Part shown: piece by piece, positions 42,709-56,408 of the stretch
Numbering within the stretch: position 1 is the first letter of the stretch
How the letters are laid out: each line of letters starts with the position of its first letter
NCBI RefSeq assembly: GCF_963678635.1
Contig: NC_087066.1
Coordinates: 63,680,282 to 63,744,281, forward strand
Direction: 5' to 3'
Source: Symsagittifera roscoffensis
Taxonomy: Eukaryota > Xenacoelomorpha > Acoela > Convolutidae
DNA length: 64,000 nt
Notes under the pieces: generated by a model
The model's input: the letters and a program-made list of their open reading frames with translations, nothing else
Database searches by the model: none
Told to the model about the DNA's origin: nothing
Made by a program: the position numbers and the translations under genes

Positions 42709-43245
42709 ACAAGACTGCTTGTATCAGGGCAAAGCCCTGAATGTTCCGACTGCCTTATAAGGTTTATGGAGCATTAATAACTTTCAAAAGTTAGATGTAA
42801 TATAACAAAATGAAAAAACAAATTTTCTGAAATTTGAAATTTTTTATGAAAATCATCACCCCACACGCCATATAAAGTACAAAAAGATAGATTCCGCTCC
42901 TTGTAACAAATCAATTATGGCGAATAAGCTTCGTTCAACCAATTTGGAACGATTTATAAGACGGATTAAATCTCCGCTTACGCGTTAACAGCGCGAAATA
43001 TATCGCGCGTAATTGTCTCAAATTGGCCAAAATGGCAATCTTTAAACCCGCATAACTCTACGAAAAATGATCACAGGTAAAATTTCTTTTCAAATTTAAG
43101 CTAAGGACAACAATGCCTTTTGAATGATATGATAAAATTCTGTCAAAAATGGCTAGTTAAAAAGTCGAAATTTGTCTGAAGAAAAAAAAACCCACCCCGA
43201 TCACAAATATTCCATTACTTTCGTATCGAAAGTCGGAACAACAAG
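42709..43245 (-). repeat. 534-bp family copy, inverted, full length
   Basis: A single complete unit from aacaagactgcttgtatc to agtcggaacaacaag. Its terminal hairpin is cagggc-aaa-gccctg: the stem is the same as in the array but the loop differs. Confidence 0.8.
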
Positions 43246-43464
43246 TAAGCGTCAATCTTTCAATTCCGTTTGTTTTTCCTGTTGTTAAGCTACCTAAGTT
43301 TTTCTCAGTGCTGAGAATCACTGGTTTGAAATTTTTTCATATACCAACTTAGAGTGTATCATCTTTCTTGATTAATTGCCTTAAAATTCTTGAATCATTG
43401 CATAAAAATTAATTAAAAGACATTGCCAAAACCTTTGCTGGTTTTCAATAGGCTTCTTTTTAGT

Positions 43465-43698
43465 CAGGGGCAGATCAAAGATTTTCTCGAAAAGGGGGGG
43501 GGGGGCAGATTTTCAAAAGTTTTGAAAATTTTGTCGACCTTTTTTTAGGTAGACCAAATTGATTTTCGGAGCTCTCCCGAATCACTATAAATAACCCATG
43601 TTGACCAAATTTTCTGCGCGGCAGACAATTTCTTGAAATGAAAAAAAAAAAACAAGCCAAAGTTTTTGCACGTTGGGGCGAGTTCGCTTCCCGCCCTG
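43465..43698. mobile_element. hAT-like MITE copy, truncated
   Basis: It begins caggggcagatcaaagattttctcg, has a run of G, and shares the gaccaaattgattttcggagctctcc block with the other copies. The right end (cccgccctg) is eroded and no target duplication is visible. Confidence 0.5.
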
Positions 43699-44109
43699 TC
43701 TGAGTCCACGTCTGATTTTAGTTTTTTTACCACCCACAAAATTAAAATGTTCAAGAATTTGAGAAAAATAGAAAAAGAAACTGACAAAATTTTATTTTTT
43801 ATTCGTTTTGTTCTTGCAAAAAAGGTTGGAAATGTTTGGGCTGCACGCATAGATACCGACTAGTCTGACTTCTTATTCGTTTCTAAGAGGTGCATTACGC
43901 CTTGCAATTTATCTCAGTTAAAGTAACTTCCGTTTTTATTAAATCTGATTGAGAGTATCAGCGAAGATACAGTGAAGACACCCAATAAGCTCACAATTAA
44001 CTCACTTCTTATCTGTTACACGTACATTTGAACGAAAAGGTCGCTGCTGTTGACAAATAATCAAATCACGGATTAAGTTTTAACATTTTCACAAATGTTA
44101 TTTTATAGC

Positions 44110-44440
44110 ATGGGCGGGTTTAAGGAGGATGGTTTTGACGCCCCTTTCTCAGGGATATTCGACCCAATCACTTCTCACGCAAGGCGTCCCCCTTTAGCTA
44201 CTATTTTACGATATCCAATCTCGGCCGACTGACCATAAAAGTTTTTAAAGGGCGTTTCTGGTGCCAATATATATATTAACTTTGAGGACTAGCGCGCCCA
44301 AAAAAGCGATTTTTTGGTCAAACCCTACCAAAAAGCGGCCAAAAATTGTCTTATTAGCATGTTTTTGAAAAATTTTGCTTGCGGTGCAGAATTTTTTTGT
44401 CCAAATAGGGTCTTTATAGTGTTCTACGAGCGCTTGGAAA
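44110..44440. mobile_element. hAT-like MITE fragment
   Basis: Shared with the intact copy at 55973-56408 are the region with cggccgactgacc, the block gcgccaatatata-like with tttgaggact, and agcgcgcccaaaaaagcgattttt. Both ends are degraded. Confidence 0.5.
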
Positions 44441-44892
44441 ATCAATTGTAAGTGTTTTACCGTTTTTAATCACTTTTCTTTTTTTTAAACCACTAAGAAG
44501 TCAGAATAGGTCATTTAAAAATGTTCATCGCAATTTTGAAAAAGGTCATTGAAGCCCCTTATTTTGATTTCAAAAAGCATGCAAGTTTTTCAATTTTTGG
44601 AGATAAACTAAATAGGAAAAGATGCAGTGAATTTGTTTTATTCAAAAAATATGATAAACTCCTATTCGCTTTATCATTGGCGATTTGCGAGCGGTTTTGT
44701 TTGAAGAAAAAACGCCAAAAGTAGCCCCTGTCTTGCTTGAAAACCACTTAAGAACCATCTACCGAAGGCAGATTAGAACGGGTTTTTTGCAGCAAGCAGT
44801 TATTTTGAAGCCCAAGCCAAGCCGGCTTAATTTTTTCAGTACGAAGGCAGCTGCAATAATGTCGATCTCGAGTCGATTCGATTCTGAAACTA

Positions 44893-45420
44893 AACAAGAC
44901 TGCTCGTATCAGGGCAAGCCCTGAATGTTCCGACTGCCTCTTAAGGTTTATGAAGTAATAGTAACATAAAAAAATTAAATGTAATAAAATAAAATGAAAA
45001 AAGAATTTTTCTTAAAATTGAATTTTTTTTATGAAATCATCCCCCACACGCCATATAAAGTACAAAAGATAGATTTCGTTCCTTGTAACAAATCAATTAT
45101 GGCAAATAAGCTTCGTTCAACCAATTTGGAACGATTTCTAAGACGGATTAAATCTCCGCTTACGCGTTAATAGCGCTAATTATATCGCGCGTTAATTGTC
45201 CCAAATTGGCCAAAATGGCATTCTTTAAGCCCCCATAACTTTACGAAAAATGATCACAGGTGAAATATAATTTCAAGTTTGAGCTCAAGCCAACAATAGC
45301 TTTCGAATGATCAAAAAATTTCTTGAAAATTGGCTAGTTAAAAAGTCGAAATTTGTCTGAAGAAAAAAGAATCACCCCGAGCACAAGTATTCCGTTACTT
45401 TCGTTACGAAGTCGGAACAA
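44893..45420 (-). repeat. 534-bp family copy, inverted, full length
   Basis: A complete unit from aacaagactgctcgtatc to cgaagtcggaacaa, with terminal hairpin cagggc-aa-gccctg. Differences from the array units are scattered. Confidence 0.8.
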
Positions 45421-45689
45421 TAATCAATATAAATGATTAATCGTTATAAAAAAATTTTTGATGTGACAAAAAGTCATTTTTAAGACCATTTTTAATCAAC
45501 TCTTAATGATTATGTTTGAATTATATAAAGACTGACTATGAAGAACCAATGTAGTTGACGATTGCCCATGAAAATCCAGTGCGGGTACCTACAAACGTAA
45601 AATAAATTCAAATTCTCACAACGAGTGACAACTTTTAAAACACTTTTCATGAAATACAAAACGATTATCCGCAACGAGCGCCCAATATG

Positions 45690-46565
45690 TCTAATCGATT
45701 ATAATGGATTCCCGAGACAAAAATAATCCATTATAATCCATTAAAGAAGTAAATATCAGACCACTAAATTGATTATGTTGCCATTATAATTGATTTTTTT
45801 TCGAAAAAAAAAATCCATTATAATCCATTTTAATCGATTAGAATCCATTATTTTTGACAATGAAATTGATTTTTTTTGCCAAGATAACCCATCCTAATCG
45901 ATTGTTTTTGAAATAAAAAACCATTATGATCCATTATAATAGATTATAATCCATTTTTATTGAGGGGGTTGGGGGGTAAACTGAGGGGTTGTCAATCACT
46001 AACCCCCTCCGCCAAAGTCTACCTATAAATAATCCACCAGTTATCAATCAAATGGGGGGGGGGGGGTAAAGAAACGGAGGGGGGTTAAAGTAAAATGAGG
46101 GGGTGGTAAACTGGAGGGGGCTCAATCACCATTCAACCCCCAAACTCTACCATTGAAAAATTCCCCTTCTACTATCGTTCAAACTACTTTACCCACCCCC
46201 TACCCCCTGCAAAATGAATTGTACAATTGAGATGAATTGAAAAAGTAGAGACACAAAATATAAGTTTCAATGTGAAATGTAACATTTTATTAAACGTAAT
46301 ACGTAGCAGCTCCATCAAACAGGAAATGAGAAAACTTCAAAAAAGTTATAAGTTTCATGAATAACCTCTCAAAAAAAACATTCTATTCAATTCTGTTTGA
46401 TGATAATGGATTACATTGAGATTTAAAAAATATAAGGACTATAATGGATTATATTGACAAAAAAAATATTAGGATTATAATCCATTTTCAATGGATTTTA
46501 CTCGATTATTTTGTAATTTTATAGATAATGACCATCTTTTGAAAATATAATCGATTATGATCCAT
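45690..46565. repeat. ATCGATTA / ATAATCCATT-rich degenerate repeat flanking a G-rich core
   Basis: Variants of taatccattataat and aatcgattataat occur over 20 times in 45690-45960 and again in 46380-46565. Between them, 45960-46210 is rich in G runs (and matching C runs) such as gagggggttggggggtaaac. The words are near-palindromic on a 6-12 base scale. Confidence 0.6.
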
Positions 46566-47879
46566 GGGCTCGGGGTGCTAGTAACAACAAAACTGCCTCG
46601 ATAAGTGTGTTCTCTTTTCTGTTTTTCTTTGCTCTTCGGAAATTTTATAGTTTAGTTACAAAAACCAACGAAAATTTACAAGAGACGTACAAATTTCAAC
46701 TTTAATCTAATTTCAGATCATTTTTTTATTTTCCTGTGAGATACCCAAAAAGCATTATCATCTCTCTTGTTATTTTATCAGAAGTCTTACAAAGTTGACT
46801 TTTTTATAAACCATTGCCTTTAGATTTTTAAAATGAGATCGTGTAGTTCTTCGATTATGTTTAAATTACGGATTCGAATAAAATTTTAGGTAGATATCGA
46901 TAAGAATACTTCGATTTTTTCATTATGAGACTAAGTTACAAGCCACTCAGCTATTCTATTCGGCTGACTCAACTAACTTTGGATTACTCATCTGCACTTA
47001 TTCGGGTCGTTTTTTTTCGTCGCAGGTAAGACTCTCAATAAATTTTTCATAGAAAAAGCCAGTATTTTCTTTTTAAAAGCATTCAATCTTAAGAAATTAG
47101 TTCCAGTTAAATATCGAGAAGATAAAAAATCTCTTAGTCAAGCCCGTGTAATATATATTTTTTCTTTCTGTGTTCTTTTTTGAGGACAATACGAACGATG
47201 TCACTGATTTGATTAGGGATAATTCGGGTAAATTAACCGCTTCCTTTCTTGCGAGAGTTACCAATCATATTTTAACTAATGAAATGGTTTTTTAGAAGAT
47301 TTCTGATTTTAAAAGCTTCTTTTCTCTGCCTTTTTCCAATATGAGTCAAACCGATGCTGAAAATAGTTATATTTACGATATTTTCAATGAAATATTATTA
47401 GCCAAGCTCGTTAGACACTTTTTGGTTCACTCTTTTTTCGTGACGTCAACAGGATTTGGGTCAACCGTTTTGATTAGGGTTAGATTTTTAGAATCACCTT
47501 TTCCATTCTTGAACAAGTTAAAAACCAAGTTTAAACTATGAAGATGGTTTTTTTTAAAGTTTCCGATTATAAGCACCGTTCCCAATTCCGTTTAAGTTTC
47601 CGATTATAATGTTTCAGTTTAGAGCTTCTTCAATGTCTTTTTTATGATATGAGTCAAACATTACTGAAGATAGTTTTATACGATATTTACAATTAATTAT
47701 AATTTGATTATAGTTTTTATTAGTTAAGCCGCGATTGAAATACAGTACAAAAAATTTAAATATTAAGTGTCGCCATCATTATGTTTTTGAAAAAAAGCGA
47801 GATTCAAATTCATTAAAAAAATTGGTAATGAGAAATTGTTTTTTGGATTGTTTTCCAACTTTTTCTAATCTTCAATGAT

Positions 47880-48075
47880 TGCTGATTTCTGTGGAAAATT
47901 TTGTCGACCAAATTGATTTTCCGAGCTCTCTCAAATCAATATAATTACTTCATTTCGACCAAGTTTTCTGCGAGGCAAGCAATTTTTTTAAACCAAAAAA
48001 AAACAAGCCAAATTTTTAGCACAATGGGGGTGGTGGGGTGGGGGGGGGAGTCCGCTTCCTGCTCTGCCTAAAACT
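47880..48075. mobile_element. hAT-like MITE fragment
   Basis: It contains the shared gaccaaattgattttccgagctctc block and a G-rich stretch followed by agtccgcttcctgc. Ends are not defined. Confidence 0.4.
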
Positions 48076-48829
48076 GCGTCTAGTCGTCGCCGTTTATAGA
48101 CTTATTTTCCGACCATTTTGCGAATAATCTTAAGATTTTTGCGTCTCACTCTGCGACTCTTGCATGTAGTTTTTTGGACGCTGGATATATGCGTTTGTTT
48201 TTTGGATCTGACTTCAAATTAGGTCGAAAAATTAATCAATGTTGATTGTTTTCCCTTTTCGTTTATGAAATTGCGTAGACGATACAAAAATTTTTCCCTA
48301 ACAGAACTGAAAACAAACCAAAATTTAAATCATCAAAATCTAAAAATCTGGATCAATTTTTTCTCAACAAACTTCGAATATACTTGACAATTTCTTTCCA
48401 CCATGAAATCTACCAAAAAATCTCCGCCACTACAAGTAACAGCAACAAATTTGCACTGGAGCTTTTTGCTACTTTTTCTGCTTTGTTTTAAACGTGTTGT
48501 ATGCGGGCTTCAAGTATATATCCACAAAAGTTCCGGTTTACAGTATAAACTAACTCTGAAATAAGTGGGTATATCATGTAACAAACGATGTGTTAAAATG
48601 AGTTTTTTGGCTTCTGAATTTTTGTTGTTGCTTTCTGTGACCGCGGAAAACTTTAAAACTGATTTTGAAAAAATTTTTAAATAGAAAAATTAAATGAATT
48701 TTTGAAAAATGTTTTTAGGAAAAGAATCTATCTTAAAACTTTCGTGTAAAGCCCCTATCTTGTAACTTTCTTGTCTATTTTTTTTAAAATTCCTATAAAA
48801 AAGGTCGATTATAGTGGCTTTTGGTCAAT

Positions 48830-50960
48830 ATGGGTTATCTAAGTTTGCCTGGAAGAAAACATTTCTTGAGCATTTACAACTTAAGCTATAATAATTAAAG
48901 GGCATCAAATTTGATCTTCTTTTTTTTGATTTTCCCCAGGACTCACATTAATCACGAATAAAACTACTACAGCCAAATCGCAGAACACTAAAAAGATAAA
49001 CTACAGGTTTGGTATTTTGTAGATTTTATTTGTGTCTTCAAGCTTGTCATCGAAGGTTTCTACTTAGATTTGGTTGATTATCTGATTTCGGCAAATGCAC
49101 TGCAGTATACAATCGTATTAAATTGATAAATTGTATCCAACCCTATTTGGTTTTGCAATAAAACAGCACAGTAAATCTTTAAATTTAGTTCAACCTAACT
49201 TTTTCCTGGCAGCAGAAAAATATAACAAAAATCGAGTGTTTCTTCTTTTTTTTCTAATGATGGTCTCGAACTAAATTTGTTGGAATTTAGAGATTAAAGC
49301 AGCAACCCTGGTAATGCTTTCCTCGGCAAATTTACCCAGCAATGACGCTTGCATTTAATAACGCTTTTTGTTGCTGTTGCTTTTTATCATTTTTGCTTGC
49401 AAGGAAATAGATCATTTGGTCTTTGTGGGAGGTGGGGGTCGCTAAATTGCTTCGGATGCTGTTCTTTTCCTGTCAAACAAATCCAAATCTAGGATTTTTT
49501 TGAGGGCAGGACGGAATTTCAAGAAAAAAAAAAGCCGACGGTTTCTTTAAGACTATCGAGTGGTCTTTGCTAGCTTTCGTAAATCACTTAGACTACATTG
49601 ATCAACTTCTCTGCGCGCCTCTTGTTTGACCAGTTTTTATTAACATAGGCCAAAAAAGAAATTTTTAAGAATCCCCCTTCAACACACGTTTTTAACCCAC
49701 TCTCCCCAATTTTTTTTGCGCATTTGTAGTTGAAAATTTTCTACAACATCAACAGCTTGGAGGATCGAACGTTGACTTGCCACCGAAACGTAACTGTTTG
49801 ATCGATAAGTTTTTTGGTAAATTTTTCAAACCAGAGGAGGATAATCTCAAATATTTTTTCATTCTTTGCACAGTACAGCACTAAAACAAAACAAACTGGA
49901 AGACTGTCCGTATCAGGGTAAAATCTTGAATGTTCCAATTGACTTATAGGATATCGTCAATAACGTTTAAAAAAACCGTAAACGTATCCGAATCATTTGA
50001 TTTGAATTTTTCAAATCTTTTAATTTATATATGCTGCTTCTAGGCCTCACCCTTTCCCACCTCCCTCTCTTTACTTTGACAAATACTTTGAAGAATAGAT
50101 AAATTAAACAAAAAGCGCAATTTAAATTTGCTGACCTGTTTTAAATCTTTTAAAGCATTAGAATACCGTTACTACCAAAGTTAATAATTCAACTCTTTTC
50201 TTTTGAATCATCGTCGAATAAAAAGTCAAAAAGTCAAAGTCGAAACTTAGTTTTTGAAAAAAAGTTGTCGACTCAAATTGATAATTGAGGACGTTCTGCT
50301 GTTGAAACAAGCTCGCAAATTTTACTAGATTTTTTACAATCACACAACGCCAAGCAGCGAAAAAAAATCGACATTTTTTTGCGCTTTCGACAAATGAAAT
50401 GACAGCTCTTAAGACGTCAACTGTTTTCTATGGCGTTTCAACCATGAACTAAACAACGCAAATTCCAATTTCCCAAATGCAAATCTGAGAATCAGAAAAC
50501 CCTTTTGTTCCCGGATAGTTTGTGTTCAGGCAAGTAAAATGATGTGTAGAATTTTAGTGTCAATTCCCCGCGATCTAAGGCACTAAATTATTGCTGCAGT
50601 TATTTGGTTTTTTAATGGATAGCTGAGAAATTGTTACTTAATCGGATAGCTGAAAAAAACTGATCCCGGATAGCAGGAAAGTTGTTACTTAAGTGATAGC
50701 CAAAAAAAAGTTGTTAATAGTCGAATAGTCGAAAACATTTAACTCCCGGATTGCTGAAAAAAACTTCCATGATAGCCCATTGTTTTCCAGAACAGCTGGA
50801 AAAATTTTGCATTATCAAAGTAGTCGCACCATCATTGCCATCTATTTCCATGGAAGCAAAGCAGTTACACAAAAATTGTTTCTTGTCTATTTACTACTTC
50901 GAAAAAAGAAATCTACTTAGCATTACCCCGTCCCCCTTTTCAAGAGAGTAGGTATTTGGT
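48830..50960. repeat. First copy of a 2.1-kb segmental duplication
   Basis: It is homologous in order and orientation to 51620-53710. Anchors include aagtttgcctggaagaaaa (48840), atcgcagaacacta, gtaactgtttgatc (49790) and gctcttaagacgtcaa (50405). No coding region is evident in either copy. Confidence 0.75.
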
Positions 50961-51619
50961 AACAAAATGAAATTAGTCAAATTTTCGACCAATCAGAAAG
51001 CAGCAAACAAAAGATGAGAAAAAAAGCTAAAACAATGTTTTTTGGTGCGGGTGGAAACTTTTTAGTAGATAACACGGGGGACGATTGTTAATACCAATAA
51101 AACGAGAAAACTAATCTCAGTTTATTTGTTTTAGTCATATTTTGTTTTGTTTCATTTAAAAAGAAGTTTTAAATTTTGAGTATCCAGTAAGGCGACACTG
51201 TGGTACACACACGACAGCCCTTATTTGCTTAATTCCTATTCTATTTGTACTTAAAAAATATCAATTGATCAAGTTTTTTAAGCCGACCAATTTTAACTCT
51301 AGGTTTAAGGTCACCGTTGAGTGCGTCGTCGTTTTGCTGCAATAACCGGCTTTATCTCTCGTATAGAGTCCGACCCTCCGTTAAGAAGCTCAGAACATTT
51401 TGGCGCACCTGCGACGGCCACTTTTCTGTTCTCTACTTTTGTGCTGTTTAAACAGAAGACAATTTGTGTCAATCATTGTTTGCTCGAAACTCGACCAATC
51501 GGAAATTGAATTGTACAAGTGCCACTGAATTTTTTATTTTGACGTACTTGATTGTTGGTACAAATGAGATATCTTTGCTTTTTTGAACCTATTTTTTAAC
51601 ACATTTTTAAAACAGCTAT

Positions 51620-53710
51620 TTCAACTATCGAAGTTTGCCTGGAAGAAAAATTTGATTGAGCAATTACAATTTAAGCCATACTAACAAAGAAGATAAGAAA
51701 CTAATTTGTTAAAGTTTGTCCTCGGGAGCCAGTTTAATTTTAAAAAACTACAGCCGCATCGCAGAACACTAATTAGATGAATCACAGCTTGATATTTCAA
51801 AATTTGTAGATTCTAGCTGTTCCTGCAAGCTTGTTTTCAAAGGCTTTTTTCTTACTTTTGGTTGATTTTCCTGTTTACGGCTAGTGCAGTTTGCAAATAG
51901 ACACTTCTTTTTGATAGCGTAATATGAAGCACATTAAGCAATAAATTAACTTCAACGTAAATTTTTCTTGCTGTGCAAAAACGCAACAAGAGCATTCTTT
52001 TATTAATTTCGAAGAAATTCTTTTTCCAGCTGACTGTCTCAGAGTTTTTTTACTTGAAATTGGAGATTAGAGCACCAACATTGGCAACTTACTTTCGTCA
52101 AAGCAAGATTCAAAGCACATTTTTTAAATTTGATTTTTATCTCAAAAACTTGTTTTCACGCTCAATCAAAATAAATTTCACTCGTTCAAATGATTGCGCG
52201 TTATTTACATGACAACCACTGCTTTGTTTGATAACGCTTCTCGTTGCTTTGTACCATTTTAGTGGAGCAGCAATAGCTCAATTGGTCTTTGTAGTGGAGG
52301 ACGTTCGTTAAAATGATCTGATCTTTTTCTCTTCCCGTCAGAAAGTTGCTTGTCTAATATTTTCTCGTGGAGAGGACTTTTTTCTTACCAATTCTACATT
52401 TCAAGCTAAATGATTTTCCGAGCCATTGCAAATTATTAGATAGAGTCTATTTTAATCAGTTTCTATAGGCCAAAAATAGGCCAAATATACGTTTTTAAGA
52501 GTTCCTCTTAAGACAAATTTTTAACCTCTCTTAAATACATCGCGTAGTTGAAAATTTTCTATGATTGAAACAAAATAATTTCAAATTTTGAGGGTTCAAA
52601 CGTTCACTTGCCAGCGGAGCGTAACTGTTTAATCAATAAATTTTTTGAAGGTTATTTCAAATCAGATGAGAATAACTTGAAATTTACTTTTTCTTGTTTT
52701 TTTTTCAAATTATAGCAGTAAATTGCAGAAAATACTGAAAGATTCTTCGTACCAGGGAAAATTCGAAATTTTCAATTTGTCTTTCAGCTTGTTTGCAATA
52801 ACTTAAAAAAAAACCGTCAACACTTCAAATCCAATGATTTTTCTTTTGTTATGAAATATTTACCCTAACACAGACATATCTGCTGCTCCTAGGCCTCACC
52901 CCCTCCTCCCTAGCTCCCTCTGTTTACTTTGACAAAAATTTCCGCAAAAACCGTCCAAATTATACAAAACGAGTAACTTAATTTGGCTTAATTTTTTAAG
53001 GATTAGCTTACTGTTGGCAAAAAGGTTTTTTGAATTTTTTCTTCGAATTAAGTGTCAATTGAATTAATATCGTCCAATCTTAAAACTAATTTTCGAAAAG
53101 TTTCTTTGCCCTAAACTGGTAACTCAATCAAAAATTTTGCTAGATTTTTCAAAATCCCATAACGCCAAGTAAGGTAAAAAAATTGCCTCTTTCTTGCACT
53201 TCCAACAAAAAAGACAGCTCTTAAGACGTCAATTGTTTTCTATGGAACTTTATCACTGAACTAAACAACGCAATTCTAATTTCTCAAGTGCAAATATGAG
53301 AATCAGAGACCTGTAATTCTTAAAGATTCAAGCCATGGATTGCCAAATACCCGGATAGCCTGTTTATTAATGGTGTTGTTTTATTAATTAGTGGAGAAAA
53401 TTGTTCCCGGATAGCCGACATGGTTTAGGTTTGCGAGTATCTGAAAAAAATTGTCCCCGGATAGCCGAAAAACAAATTTGCTTCGGATAGCGGAAAAAGG
53501 TTTTGCGTTATACTACTTGGAATTTTGCTATCTAAATTGATGAAAGCAAACTTATTGCTTTCCAAGTCTTTTGGATTTTTGGTTTGATTAGTTCGGTCTT
53601 TTGGATTTTTGGTTTGATTAGTTCGGAAAAAATAGGACGTTTTTATCCTTTTATAAATGGGATCTACTTAGCAATTACCCCTTTCCCTTTTTCAACAATT
53701 ACCCATCCCC
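51620..53710. repeat. Second copy of a 2.1-kb segmental duplication
   Basis: The same anchors appear as in the first copy with an offset of about 2.8 kb: aagtttgcctggaagaaaa (51631), atcgcagaacacta, gtaactgtttaatc (52620) and gctcttaagacgtcaa (53217). Divergence is substantial, so the duplication is old. A repeated phrase in both copies contains cccggatagc several times. Confidence 0.75.
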
Positions 53711-54922
53711 TTTTTCTTGCTCTTGCTCTGCGCGTTAAGCGAAAACTGGTGAAAAAAGCCAAAAGTTTTTTTGACCTTATATGGAATCTTTCAACCACCA
53801 CAATTTTACACAAAAATGATTGCACATGAAATATCTTTCAAGTTTCCGTTCCATCTTTCAGATGGCATAAAAAACTCAGTAAAACAAGAGGCTTGTTTGA
53901 ATAAAAAATTATCTTAAACATACATGTTCTAGCAGTGTATTGGAAGATAAGACAAACGAAAAAGTCTTGGATTTGACACAGAACAACGAAAGGAGTTTAT
54001 TACACCAAAGCTTCAGTGAATAGGTTGGAGTACAGTTGCTACCAAACAAAATGAAACTACAGTTTCTCCTGCACACCATTGTTTACTGGACTTGCCGAAG
54101 TTCTAAAAAATTAATAGATTCCTTTGTCCCAAATTTACCTTTCGTCAAATAATCAACAAGTTATTTTGTTGAAAATTTAAAAATTGAAAATCAGTATTTT
54201 AAATAACTGTCAAAAAACCAAACACCAGGAAAAGATCACTCTGGCAAAACTAAAATTCAAATTGATTATAAAAGATATTTATACAGATTTTCAACAAGAA
54301 AATTTTGATTGTATGTAAATCAATAAGACATTAAAATAGATAATATAGGGGTTTGACACAGTTCAGACAAATTGATTAAATAGTCTAGAAAATGGATTTT
54401 TTTGCGGTTAAAAAAATCCGTTTAGATTCTGCATAACATCTAAATAGAATCTGTATAAAACCGAGTTATACAATACAATTCAATGTGAAATTTTTCAAAA
54501 AGATAACAAAAACGTTTCTTTTGAAAGTCAATGTAGTCGACAAAAAGTCATGGAGGTAAAAAGTCATTAGTATTTTCTCTACGAATATTTTGTTCGAACT
54601 GTTTCTATGGACAATTTTATGCCTCAAATTTGCACCATTCCTTTAAAATCTTTTTTTTTGTATAAAGAGATCCTTCCATATGTGGACAGTTTGGCATTTT
54701 GTACAACTGACAATTCAAAAGCTCTAACAAGATTCAAATCTTTCAGATTGCTTGAAAAAATTGACTTGTCTGCAAAATTGGACGAATTTGCACTACCTTT
54801 GTTTTTACCCTATCACTAAAAAACTTTTTTCAATTTTTGAAAAAAGTAAAAAAATCTAAGTTATTGGGATGACTTTCTCAGAAAAAATTCGAGAATCGAA
54901 TTATTAGTTCTTAGAGATAATT

Positions 54923-55900
54923 GTTCCGACTTTCAAAGTGTAGAATAACTATGCTTCGGGTGGTTTTTATTCAGTCAATTTTTGACTTCTTAACCACGCA
55001 GTTTTAACAGAGTTATTATGTACTATCCGAGAAGTTTTTTGTCTGAAGCCTAATTTAAAAAAGACATTTCACCTGTGATTAATGTTGGTTATGTTTTTTG
55101 AAAATTGCTAATTTGAACAATTTGGTCTAATTAACCGGCAAATTTTTACTTTATTATAACACGCAGCAGATAAAAGCGTTTCATATTGGATTGAGGCAAA
55201 TCATCTGGTCTTACTTTAGAAATACAAGACTCTTAAAACATCCTTTTGTGATCACATAACCGTTTTGGGTATATAAACTTTAAGAAACGATAATTTTTTA
55301 AATCATTTTGTCAGTTCTTCAATCAAAAACTTTAAAGTTGGCTCCAAAGTGCAATCAGAACAATCAGAGCTTCGCCCTGATATAAGAGCAGTCTTGTTAT
55401 TCCGACTTTTGAAGAAAGTGACGGAATATTTGGGCTCGGGGTGTTTTTTTTCTCCAGACAAAATTCGAATTTAAAACTAGACGTTTTTGACGAAGTTTTT
55501 ATATCAGACAAAAAGTGTTGTTGTCATGAGCTCATATTTCAAAAGATATTTCACCTGTGATCTTTTTTGTAAATTTGATTGCCAATTTGGCCAGTTTGGG
55601 ATAATTTACGAACAATACATTTTGTGCTATTTACACGGAAGCGTAGGTTTAATCCGTCTTAGAATTCGTTCACAATTGAACTGAGGGATGCTATTGGGTT
55701 TATGTGATACTTTGCTATATGCTAACTCTATCATTTTGTACTTTACATAACGTGTGGTGGATGATTTTCAAAATAAAATCCTGAAAAACAACAGTAACTT
55801 TTTTCATGAAATTTCATCTTTTTTTTTAAAGAGAACAGTACTCTACGGAACTTAAATAGCAGTCAAAACATTCAGAGCTTCAACCTGACACGAGAAGTCT
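54923..55900 (+). repeat. Two diverged tandem units of the 534-bp family
   Basis: Units start near 54923 (gttccgactttcaaag) and 55396 (gttattccgacttttgaag). Both keep the sequence of landmarks, including gcttcgccctgatata and taatccgtctt, but have many changes. Confidence 0.6.
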
Positions 55901-55972
55901 TAGTATGTTTAGGACCAAATTTTGTCTCTTTCTGTTTTATATTGGCTGTTGACGATAAACAAACAGTCTGAA

Positions 55973-56408
55973 CAGGGGCGGATTTAGAAGGGGGCGGGGG
56001 GGGGAAGCGGACGCCCCCCCTTCCTCACGGATTCGACCCCCTGCCGACCCAAAGGGTCCCCCCTTTGATACTTTTTCAGAAATCCATTTTTGGCCGACCG
56101 ACCCTAAAATTTTTTCTAAAGGCGCCTTTGGCGCCAATATATAGTAACTTTGAGGGGGAGCGCGCGCCAAAAAAAACGCGATTTTTTTGTAACATTTTTT
56201 CAAAAAGTGCCCAAAAACGGCTTTTTTGATTGTTTTTTCAAAAATTTGCCTGCGGCCCAGAAAATTTTGCCAAAATAGGGGCCAAACAGAGCTTTGGCAG
56301 AGCTCGAAAAATCAATTTGGTTGACCTAAAAAAAAAGGTCGTCAAAATTTTGGAAAATTTTTTGAAAATCCGCCCCCCTCCCTCGAGAAAATCCTAGATC
56401 CGCCCCTG
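55973..56408. mobile_element. hAT MITE, complete, with 8-bp target duplication
   Basis: The 436-bp element begins CAGGGGCGGATTTAG and ends CTAGATCCGCCCCTG, giving terminal inverted repeats of about 15 bp. It is flanked by a perfect 8-bp duplication AGTCTGAA (55965-55972 and 56409-56416). CAGGGGCGGA ends and 8-bp duplications are characteristic of hAT transposons. There is no transposase; it would move only with an enzyme supplied elsewhere. Confidence 0.9.
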
